A stretch of 64,000 bases of DNA from Bettongia penicillata ogilbyi. Lineage: Eukaryota; Chordata; Mammalia; Diprotodontia; Potoroidae. Positions within the stretch are counted from its first letter, which is position 1. Every line of letters begins with the position of its first letter. The notes under the pieces are model-generated. The model searched no databases. It saw nothing but the letters and a program-made list of their open reading frames with translations, and was not told the origin of the DNA. Both the position numbers and the translations under genes were made by a program. The DNA is taken from positions 1,371,501 to 1,435,500 of the forward strand of contig JAJHZJ010000252.1 of NCBI GenBank assembly GCA_023548195.1. Reading direction: 5' to 3'. Positions 29,501 to 41,499 of the stretch are shown piece by piece.

Positions 29501-30618
29501 TTAAAAAAAAAAGAATGCATTCACTTTTAGTCTTATACATCTAATTAGAAGGGCTTTAAAAAAGAAAAGAGGGAAGGGGAAAATTCCCTCCATACCAGAG
29601 AGAAGGTACAGGATAGGAAGAGCAGCTTGAACTAGATTTTTTGATAGGTGACAAAATCCAAGAAAAAATAAAGTAGTAAAATTCATGGTTTCAGTAGTCT
29701 AAATACAAAACATAAACAAACAAGCAAGCTGAACTGGAAAAATCCTACCTGTATCTGAACAAATCCCTCCCTGAACACACTGCCTAAACGTTGAGTACTA
29801 TAAGCACCTTTCTAAGACTGCTTTGTACTTACACTGATCTACATAAAGAAATAGAACACAAGGCTCCTGACTGGTAAAATGCCCTCTACCAACGAAACTG
29901 AATGGTTGGAGTTGGAAGTGAGACGGTATTGTATCACAGAGCCTTGGTGGGGGGGACTTATGATTGTCCTAAGACTCTAAATAATTTTACTATTTACTAT
30001 TTCAAAAGAAATGGTAAAGTGAAAGGGAGAAGGGAAGAAAGTGTCTAGGAAGAAGTTTGGAAAACTAGAGGGAGGAAGCACAACGATCTGGGAAAGAGAT
30101 CACAAGGCTGACAAAGCTGCATTACTGGATAGTGATGTTGGGAGAAAGTATAAGGAAGGGAACTGAAGGGGGACAGAGACTTTCAACTGTGTAAACTAGA
30201 TTTTCTTTTTCAAAAGCAGAAAAGCAAATAATTTCACCTTTCAAAAAGTAGAGGAACCAACCAAAGGAAATTCTATTCTGGATATGGTTTTCTACAATAT
30301 GAAAACATGGTTTGTTAGGATAAAAGTGATGGGGACCTTCACAAGGTGTGGCTAGGAAAATGGAGTAACCATCTTGAAGTTTGTCACAGAAGGGAAGAAA
30401 GTTGAAAATAGTATGGCATGAACCCAAGATTTTACTTTTTAAAGATTCTGAGGAAAACAGACAAAAAATTCCATAGGACAAATCAATCCAGAAGAGATCT
30501 GAAGCTCTTGGAAATGAAATTCTGATAAAAGAAATTCCAATGAGGAAGAAAAAAAGGAAGTGTCCTAAAGATGCTGATGTCAATGCACCAAGAACTCACC
30601 CATAAGCATAAGATGTTT

Positions 30619-30671
<53 letters not shown>

Positions 30672-33600
30672 GAACACAAGTAATAGAAAATGAGCACAAA
30701 TATATAGCATAGCTCCATAAAAAAGAATTTTAGAAGTGTCAAAACCAAGAATGAAATGTAAGGAAAAAAGCTAAGGAAAGTAAAATATGCTTTTGTTTTT
30801 CGGTATCCCCCTCCAAAAAAAAGGAAGACAACCCCTGCTCAGGGTGGTTATGATCAAGGTTGGAAGAGCTGCTCAGTTCTGATCTGGCTTCTTCTTTCTC
30901 TGCCAAGAATAATGACCTCTGGACTGGAAAGGACAGAACAAAAAAGAGTTAATATGAAGTTGATATGCAAGTTAATTAAGGAGATGGTAAGAGCTCTTAA
31001 TGAGTTCCAGTCACTTTCCCCAAAGGAACAGTATCTTGAAAGGGCTGAAAGAACTGATGTGTATGACTAGGAATGAAAATGACTGGTCTAAAGAAATGCA
31101 CATGTCCAGATTTCCAAAAATAAGAGAATGGATTCTGCCAACTATAGATTAATGTGCTTGATTTCAAACACAAAATTAAAGAGATGATTAGTGAACATCT
31201 GGAAAAGGAAGCAGTAATCAGAGGTAACCAGTATAGGTTCATCAAGAACAGGTCATGTCAGACTAACAAGGATTCCTTTGACAGGTTTACTAGTCAAGGT
31301 GGTTTATGAAAACTTAATGGAAATGTGTTGATAATAGTTTTCATTTTAGCAAAGCATATGATTAAGTCTTTCATTATATTCTATTATAAAAGATGATTAA
31401 GAATGTTTTGTGTTGCTACTAACTTTTCTATTTTATTTTTCACCAGTACAAAATATGCTGGATGATGATTAATGCTTTATAGAATAGTATGAAATCTGCT
31501 AAAACTAAGACCCCTTCATTCCTACTTTATTTTTTTAAATAACTTCCATTGAGAGTCTCAATCTCTGGTCCTCAAAATGAACGTCATTTACTTTGTCGAG
31601 TTGTATAAAGTAACCCTCTAGAAATCGGATTGGAATGGCACTAAATCTTTAAGTTAATGTAGGCACTCCCTCCCACTATTTTGCCATGGCACAGCAATGG
31701 ATAATGAGTTTTCCCAAATAATGAAGTCTTTTTTTATTTTTGTAAAGTGTATTTCAATTATATTTATTGAAGTGTTGAGTATGTGTTTGTATGTTACCTC
31801 CCAAATAGCCATATATATTTTATAAGTTATTTTTAAGAGATCTTTTTCCTATATTCTTCTGAAAAGTCTGATGATATGAGGTTTGTTGTATAGTCTGCTA
31901 TTTTAATTTAATAAAGTAACTAGTTTCAATTAATTTTAAAATTGAATTTTTAGAGTTTCCTAAGTATATTATCATATGATAGATCATAGATTTTAAAAGC
32001 GAAAGTGACTTTATACTTTAGTTCAATTCCTTCATTTTATTGATGAGGAAACTGAAGCCAAGCCCAACATTATACAAGGAACATGTGGCAGAGCAAAGAT
32101 CTCAACCCAACTACGTCTTCAGATACTAAGTTCAGGGCTCTTTTCACTATGCCATGTAGCTTACTTCCCAAGTTAGGAATAGTGACTGTATGTGTGTGTG
32201 CGCATGCACACATGCGTTGCCACAGGCATACATGTGTGACACCCACACATAAACAATTATGTATAAAATCTCAACCACACAATCATTACAATATACTAAC
32301 AGATTGATAGTATGGGATAAAAAACCTTAGAGTACAGTATGAAAACTTTACAAAGATAGTAATTAAATAATCCTACTTTTTCCTTTTGCCTTAAACTTTT
32401 TGCTCTTTTTTTTTCTGGACTTCGTTGTTGCCCTTTTTTACACAGATGTAGCTAATGTGCATACTGTTATTGTATCCTCAGGTTAACAGATTTCCTAAGT
32501 CTCCATGTATTTCTTTGTATTTTTCCTGTCTGTCATTTTTATGGCACAAAATAACTCCCATACATTAATTATGTTACAATTTATTCAGTCACTCATCAAT
32601 CATTATTGATTTTTTATTTCGAGCTATTTCTAGTGATTTCTAGTTTCCTGTTTTCATGAATAATGCTATTAGGAATATACTGACATAAACAGATATATTT
32701 GTTCCTGGTCAGAACATTCTCAGGAGACATGCGGTCTAGGTCTATCACTGTACAAATGTGTATGAACAGCTTTGTAAATTTCATTCTATGACGATACTTC
32801 CCCAAAAAGAATACCTGAAATTCATAGTTGCATCAGTAAAAAAAAAAAAATGCAGCTACTTCTCCATAGACTCCAACAAAACTTATTATCATTTAAAATT
32901 AATTTTAAAAATTATAACCGTAGTTACTAACGGTTACAAAATGGAAGCTCAGAGTTTTTATTCTTTGTTATTCTTAAGTTTGTGATTAACCCATTCAACA
33001 ACTGTCTATTCACATCACTCTGACTACTGGTCTACTAAGGAATGGCTTTTGCTCTTATAAATTTGTTACAGACTAGACATGAAACTTTTTCAAAAATATT
33101 TAAATCAAAGTGGACTTCTTTACATTATGTAATGGGGCTCAAATCTATTTGTTTTGACTATTTCTTCTATCTCCTGAATATAGAAAAATACTTTCACCTT
33201 TCTACAACAGTGACAGATAGATTCAACTTATTTTTAATAATCTGGTTACTTGAGTTTATCAGATATGCTGGGAGAGATAAAATCCCCCCTCCCCACTTTA
33301 AGACTTATTACTCAATTTCCACAATAAATTTTATAAAATAGTGAATTCCTTCCTGGTTGTTTTGAGGTATTGGAGTAATCAAAACAATTTACTGTCTGCA
33401 TGTGGTAACATTCTGAATTAGATGCTGTTTTAATGAATTTTTGGTGCAAATGCAGAGAATTTTGTCACTGTTTAGCCATATTTTCACCTTTCAATTTGTT
33501 ATCTTTATCATGCTATAACTATCATTTCTAGTACTATAAAAAAAAATAGCTGCAGTAAGTTTTTCTCCATTAATAATAATAAAACTGACTCATGTTTGGT

Positions 33601-36600
33601 AGATACTATTTATCGGAAGTTTGGACTCAGTCAAAAGGCTGCACCCAAGGGCTTAGAAGGCCACATGTGGCCTTGAGACCACAGGTTCCCCACCCCTTGT
33701 CTGTAAGATTCCCCATCCCCAAAATAAGAAGTCTGTGATACAAAGGAGAGAATTATTTTCTCTCATTTGGGCAGGAAATTAAAGTTACACGAAATAAGGA
33801 GAGTGGTGATGTGGACTACAACATAGTAATACTGCGTTACTGAGTCCTATATATAAATTTTGATATTAAGTTTAATGTGATAAATCTGGTACTTCTAAAT
33901 TGCCATGGTGTAACAGAAATGTTCATATCATTCTTTGGCATTTAAATCAACCTAGACTTGCTTGCCTTCAATTTCAATGAAAGGTCCTACAGATTCTTAG
34001 GCTCAGTGGCCTGTATTTAAAATCCTCAAATAGCTGCTAATCTTTTCTGCTTCTCTAACTGATACTACTTGTACTTGGTGGTTGGGTTTCTAAGTCCATT
34101 TGGTTTATTGTGGCAGCAAAGATACATGGGGGAGTAGGGGTGGGGGGCATTATTGTTCCATGGGGGTGGTGTTGAAAATGTGGTTGCTCTTTCCAATAAG
34201 GACGCCGAGGAATTTGCCTAGATCTCTACGGGGGAATTGCCTATGGTACAGAACGACTCCCTAGAGAACTTGTGTGTGCCCCGGGTAGAAAGGGACACTT
34301 GTGTCCAGATGCCAGCTGGAAGGCCTCATCAATGAGGCAGTCAAGGCAGCGTTTGCAGCCAGGACAATTTTCTTATCTGAGAAGGGGGTGAGTCCCTAGT
34401 AAACCCCACACTCCAAATTCTGGTGGGGAGAGCTCCAAGTCATTAGGAAAGCTCATTGTGGACTAGGTTTCCCCATGAGATGGAAGTTAGTTTTCTTTAC
34501 CTGATTTTGCTTTTCTGCTTCTAGGTTGAAAACGGCCCTCAAGGCTGAGGAAACAAATGTTTTGACAAACTATGAAATGTCCTTGTTTTGTGACTCTGCA
34601 ACCCTTTGCATTTGAGGCTAACTGTGAGAATGTACGGACGATGGCACAGCACTGGCAGTCCTGAGACCTGACTGCGTGGAACTGGAGTTAACAGAGTGAA
34701 TGGAAATTATTTATTCCTCCCCAGGGAGCACAAAAGAACGCTACTGAATCTGGGACAAGAAGGACTGTGTTTACAAAAAAAAACAAAAAACTGCGTCCAT
34801 CCTGTAGACTACAATTCTGAAACCGGACAAAGTGTATAAGGGCACATTTAAAGCCATGTTTGATGGCCTAACACTTGACTTCCCTGTGCCCCCTATTATG
34901 TGCCCTTGCCAGGTGGCCAACACATGCATTAAAGCCATGGTGAAACTGGAGCCAGGATGCCTGGTAGGGAAAACCTAAAATGACTAGGTGCTTGGGACTG
35001 AAACTTCAGGGAGAGTTTTGGACTTGGAACTAGGATTGTGTTCTACAGAAAACAACGAAATTAACCCATTTATACATTTGTTTTATACTTTGGAAGTAAA
35101 TATTTCTTTGTCAAAGCTAATCTACCAGAGTTTAAATGGAGCTGGGATACAGAGGAAACTCTTCTAGACTTAAGGAAACACAATCAGTGAGATGTTGAAG
35201 ACTTTTGCACAGTCAAGACACCCCTTAAGCCCCCCAGGGAACCCTAGGGGAGGGGTGAAATGTAACATATCTGGACTTCAGGCAATAGGGGCCAAGGTGG
35301 CTAGTTTTAAATGTAGGACCTTATCTGGGATAAAAATGAGTCTTTTGCTTTTTTTGTGGATCCCTAGAGATTCTCTGCTTACCATTTATTTCAGATAACC
35401 CTGGAATATTAGATTCTAGAGAAATTGAGCAAAAAAAATTTAGGCAGTAAATGTATAGTCCATTTTTTCCCCAATGAGTGTGCTCTCAAACTAATTCTAT
35501 AAATTTCATTTGTTGATTTCTATGATACTTTTTTAAATTATCGAAAGTATACATGTATGTATTGATTTATTGATATATTACTGAATTCGATAAGCAAATT
35601 TAAATGTAGTAAATTTAATGTGAGAAATCTGTAATTACTATTGTCTAGCAGAGACATTCATCCTGTTCTCTAGCATTCCAACTGACTTAGACCGCCTGCC
35701 AACAGTAACTGGGCTAAGTCGTCTGTATATGTGCTTTGTACCTCTGAAGTAGATATTTCTTTGTAAAAGTCTGTATGAATGAATGAGTCAAGAAATGAAT
35801 AAATAAATCTGACCTGGTCATAGTGAACTCTAGAATATGTTCCTAGAGATTCTTCATTAATTTGGGGGGTATTCTGAGAAGTACAGAATCATATAGCCTG
35901 CTATGTAGTGTGCAGATAAATGAATACTAATCAAATAAGTCCGAACTTAGTAAACAATAAGGATCCATTGAAAATTTCTCATTGCATAATAATGTAAGGT
36001 CTCTGAAGACCGAAAAAAAGTATATTCTAGGAATAAAACAAAATCAAACTTGAAAGAAGAGGTAAAAAGACCTAGTAATGAGTCAAAAACTCAAGAAGAA
36101 ACTAAGCCTATATCAGGGTGGTAATAGGAGGACAAGATTAAGAAAAAAAAAAAAAAAAAAGGTGAGATGGTGGAAAACGAACTAATAGAACTGATAACTG
36201 GAGAGGATAGGTAACAGAAAATTAAAGAGTAACAACAAAAGTTCTAAAAGGGAAAGTGGGTGCACGTTTTGCAGTGTCATTGACAAAAGTAAAGCCAGAA
36301 GGAGGAGGGGCAGAACCTCAGTTAAAACGTTATTATCTACTGTACAAATAGCTAACAATTATACAGTGCTTTAAGTCATCAAGGAAGAACAGTTAAAACT
36401 TACTTAATAAACAATTGCCAACAATATGACCTGACCTTCATATTTTACCTTCTTGATAGCTCTGAGGCGTTGTTGTTGTCCCACTTTACAAATGAGGACA
36501 TCGAGGCCTAGAGAGGTTAAGTAACTTGCACAAATTCACACAGCTTGCAAGTGTGAGGAAGAATGTGAACTCAGATCTTTCTGACTCCGAGTCTGGCTAC

Positions 36601-39600
36601 TCTACCTCTTACACTACCCTACCTGTCAATACAGGAAAGAGCTGTCATTTTATTAATAAGATCCTTCCACCAACCGAGACTGTAATCCAGGTGGAAGCAC
36701 TAGGAGATCACAGGATAAAGAGGAGAACGGGAAAGGAAAGAGAAAGTCCTACAAGGTAAAGCACTGTGCTAAGTGTTTTACAATTACAATTGCACTGGAT
36801 CCTTACAACAACCCTGGAAGGGAGGTGCTATTATTATCATTCCAATTTGTTCCTACATTTGTAAACTGAAGATCAGATGACCTCTAAGTAATTCCATGAT
36901 CTATAAATTTAATAGATAGGGATTTACCTGAGGCACAAAAAATCTGCATGGTTTGGCCAGTGTTATTCCCATACCAGGACCACAGATTTAAAGTGTAAGA
37001 GGAGGGACAGATCTTCTTATCCCAAGGCCAATCCTCTAGGCATGCTGCCTCTCTAGATATTAAGTCAGAAATAATGAGCCTCCCACCCCCACCCAGCCCA
37101 AACATGATTCATCCCCAAATACCTACCATACCGTAAATGAGCCCAAAATAACCACACCCTTTTTTCAGGGAAAGACAACCAATTCAAGGAGGACATGTTT
37201 AATTTAAGATATCAGCAGAAGGCCTAGGTTGTGGAGATGGTCTCATTAGAGATAGGTATCTGGGCAATGGCAAAGAGATTAGAGCTAAAAATACAGAAGA
37301 TGGAGACATCTGTGAAGGAGTGAAAAATAAAGCTGCATAAGGGAAGGATACCGCCAATGGACAACATGTACAAAGAAAATAAAATGCTGAACAAAAAAAG
37401 CGGTGGGAACATTAAGCCAGCAAAGCCAGTGATTTGACAGAAGTATGGTATCTCTGAAGCTAAAGGAGAAGAGAACAACCACAAAGGATGGTTGTAGAGA
37501 AGTCAAAGAGATGATTCAGTGACTAGATCACCTGTGACCTTTGAGGAAGTCGCTGCATTAGCACTAAAAATGAAAGCCAGATTACAAAAAGGTTGAGGAC
37601 GAAGCAGCTACGAAAGAAATAGAAAAAGGAAAAACAAAGAAGATAACTAGACAACTTTTCTACGCAAGAAGAAAGTACACAAGAGAAACCCTTTTGTGTA
37701 GGATTGCCTATTTACAGGAAACAAAATGAGCCAATGGAAATGCAAAGAGTGAAAGTGCAGGGGAGGTAAGATGCGAGAAGTGTCCTAGAAAAGGGAGGAA
37801 GAGCACAGAATGAAAGGCAAGGTAAAGTGCTAGTTACTGGAAAGGAGTATACTGGGAAAGAAGGATAAGGAGATTCACTCTTCTGGGGGTGATGATGCTA
37901 TAAAGTTTAAAGAATTTTAACAGGGAAGGAAAGGCAATTTCTGGGTATGATGACTTCAATTTTCTCAATGTAAAAAAAGGAAGCTAAAACATCTGCTATT
38001 AGTGTGGAGGACAGACATAGCTGAAGGTTTTAAGTGAGAGGAAGAGGTATGAAAACGTCCATATGTGAAGTAAGACAATAAGTAAGCCAATAAGATTAAA
38101 AGAGGAGGACTGACAAGTAGCAGAACAGTCAAATCTAGAGAGTGATTTCATTATCTTTTTCAGGAGCCTAGGAATAGAGAAATTTGATAGGGCTCTGACC
38201 CCAGGATGAAAGATGAACAGAAACAGAACGGTAGGTGAAGGGATAAGGGATATAAAGCTAAGGGACAGAATCTCAATGCCAGACCTTCATACTTTCTTAA
38301 TTCTGCAGATTTTCTCAAAATGTTACACAAAGGTGATTGCCAAGAATTCACACGGCTTTCACAGAGTAAATGCAAAACTCACATGAATTTCAAACTTCCA
38401 GCCGCTCACGGCCTCATCCGTAAGGATTTTAGTGAAAGATATTGTTAGCCCATCTCGGAAAAAACGTTGACATGCTTCGCTTTTAACATCAAGACCTATG
38501 GGAGAAACCAGAAAAGAAATAAAGTTTACATAATAATAGCACCTCCCATGCTTATCACTGATCTGAACTAAAATCATTCAGGTGGTTAATCAATTGTTCA
38601 ATGAATTTAAAAAAAAAAGGAAACCCACTACATTACAAAAGTCTTCTCCAAACATTAAAATGAAAAATGACTGTGTTTTTTAAAGCGTGGAAAGATCAAA
38701 AGTTAGCTTGATTTAACTACTTTATCATCAATGGATTTTAAAAATGAATTCATATCCCTAAGTCTCCATTTACAAATAGCAAAGAAATGGCAAATGGTTG
38801 ATGTATGAATAATGCTGTTTCCCTTGTCATCTCTTTTCAGTTCAGATACCATCTAGAACTCGTCATTAATGAAATCACAGCCCCAGTGTCAGCCAAGGAT
38901 CATGTGTGTTAAGGTGGGTTGGCTGTGGCAAAAGCTGTGATGGGAAAAATTGAGTCTTTCCATTCCTCACTACTTCCCAAAAGGAGCACCTCCCACCTCC
39001 ACATTAGTTCCTTTGCTTCTAGCATCCTTCTGAACTTGAACCCAGAGCCTCACACCCCAAAACACAGCTTCTTGTCCAGGATAAGTGTGATTTTCCTTTC
39101 AAATATACCTGCTATTAAAAAAAAAAAAAAAAGACCTATGCTTTAGTGTCTATTCCTACACGTGACTATCTTCTCTTTGAGAAATTTGGTATTTTCCTTT
39201 TATTTGCTAACAGTTAAAAGCCAAAGGAAAAAGGGCAAAGGAAAGGAGAAAACCATTAAGCAACCAGAAGAGGCTTTTGTATCTAATTTCTACAGTAAGC
39301 CTAGTCAAAAGCAACTGATGGATGCAGTTGCTGCAGCGACTTTAAAGAACCATTTTATAGAAGAGGAGCCTGAGTAGGCTCAGTGACTTGCCCAAGGTCA
39401 CGCAGTTAGTGATCATCAAGGGCCAATCTGAGCTGAGGCAGACCCCAAGAAAAGGGCTCTTTACATGCACCACACTAACCCACAGAAAGTGTACAAGTGG
39501 GTTTATCCTTGGGGAAGCTGGAAAAAAAGGATCTTCACTCATTCAATAAGCATGTATTATTAAAGATCTATTATGTTCCAGGCACTGGGACAAATACCAC

Positions 39601-41468
39601 AAGAAAAGCCAAGATAGTCTGTACACAGAAGGAGCAATGATTAGGGAGACTGCAGAAAACTGAAAAAGCTACAAGGGTTTGCTCAGACAAGTGGCCTAAA
39701 CTCGCATGAACTTTCAAGAAGGAGGTCTCCTCCACTCCTGCCTCAGCAGTCAGCTCAAGCCAGGAGAATTATTACCACAACCAGCTTAGATCTGAGAATA
39801 TCTACTACTGCTACAGTGGACAGAAAAGTTGAGTTTCTGGATCTTAACACAGTACAGGTGAGGGATGAAAAAATATATTTTGCAATATAAGCAAATTAAA
39901 ATGATAACTGATCTACTGCTATTATACACTACACAATACTTTCTGGTGAAAAATTGTTTGAATGGAATTTTAGAAGGAGTATAAGAGCCTTAAAACCATG
40001 TACAGCATTATTTCCTATAGTAAAATAGATGGTGTTTAGGCTATTAGGGCACTATAAAAAAAATCACATTTATTCATTATTCACATCATGAAGTGTTAGA
40101 GAAAATTACAAATGAACACAATCCTATGCTAAGTTGGGATTTACTCTTGACAGAGTAAATCAAGTTTTATAGTAAGGATTTTCTTTGAATTTCATTGGTA
40201 TCAATATACTCTCTTCATCAGTGCAAACTAGCATCTTCTCTGCCATTTATAGTCCTAGAAGGTAAACAATGTGGGGACACTGAGAGTTAAGCAACTTATC
40301 TAGGGTCACACAATCAGTATGAGTCAGAAGAAGGACTCAATCCAGGTTTTCCTGACGTCAAGGCTCAGCCCGTATTCACTAAGGCACATGGATTCTAATA
40401 TTGTAACCAGTTGATAGATCAGTAGCGGTCACTTTGACAACTTGCTCCAATAGAAATGACCTATTACAAGCAGTTTCATATCAATAATTTCCTTTAAATC
40501 ATATACATATAGGTAATTTTGCACTAAACAGTTTCTGTGCCCATTACCCAGTAAAAATGTGAACCAAATCATGCTCATGTTTGGCTGTACTTCTCCCGTA
40601 CTACGGATTTCTCTGCTCTTCTGTTTTTGTTTGCTCAGCTGCTTCACATATTTCTAGTGTTAAAAATCGCAATAGAGAGCAGTATACTTCTTCAAAGTAC
40701 AACATCCTTGAATAAATCAGAAGCTAAAAGATGAAAAAACAATGAGGCCACCTACTCAGTGTTATATTTGGACATAATATTTGTGTACAATTCTATGCAT
40801 ATGAAACATCGCTAATATCTATTCTTTTAAAAACATGAAACTGTATTTTTTCAACACAGAAATTCCAATTCTACCTCAAACTGAATCCTATGTAGTAAAC
40901 TTAAGAGTTACAAAGCTGACTAATCATACAGAAGACAAAAAAAAGTTATAGGCAATATTGGCTTTCTGGATTTGCTTCCTTTATTTTATGAAGGGCCTCT
41001 CCTCTCCCCCAGATCCCATTAAAAGAATCAGTTTTAATTACCAAGTTTTTGGTGTAATATAATAACACGAACCAAACTAAAAAAGATGTGTGTAATGCCA
41101 ATAAATTAACTATTTGTATCAATGAAACCACGTTAATTTTCATATTATTCTATCTCACAAATGACAATAATAACTTAATGAACAAAGATGAAAAGGTAAA
41201 CTCATTGGATTTACTATTATTTTTGGTAGTCATGGTATAATTCTAAACCATTTTATCCTGTAATGAAAAATTTCCAGATTATACTATGGAAAAAGTGTAA
41301 ATTAACTTAGGGGAGAGGAGGAAATTGGAGCTGAGGTCGTATTAAAAACAAAACAGAAACAGAGAAGCCTGATGCTCCTGATTTTTGAGATGGCTGCTGG
41401 TTAGTTTGTTAGTTCGGATTTTAAGGCGGCACAGCTTCAAATCCCATTAGGAAAAAGCAGTATAAAAT

Positions 41469-41499
<31 letters not shown>

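Larger units (their letters stand above)
25848..38382 (-). other. USP9X: USP9X intron between exons C and D, 12.5 kb
   Basis: The largest complete intron. From low to high coordinate: microsatellite (26454), L2-like pieces split by an LTR-like segment (26690-28150), L1 fragments in both orientations (28490-29330), CR1/L3 (30000-31400) with a CA repeat inside, L1 (31415-31965), MIR3 (31985), L1 (32440-33340), hAT fragment (33610), putative LTR element (33740-35820), two MIRs (36470, 36755), L2-like (37230-38280). No exon of any gene was seen on either strand. Confidence 0.8.

Noticed and set aside
29139..29540. 133-codon hydrophobic minus-strand frame
   Set aside because: Antisense of an A-rich L1 3' UTR; the Phe/Ile/Leu run reflects poly-A-rich text, not a membrane protein.
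30122..30583. 153-codon minus-strand open frame, the longest in the window
   Set aside because: Antisense to a CR1/L3 remnant, with no recognisable motif and no splice context; chance frame.
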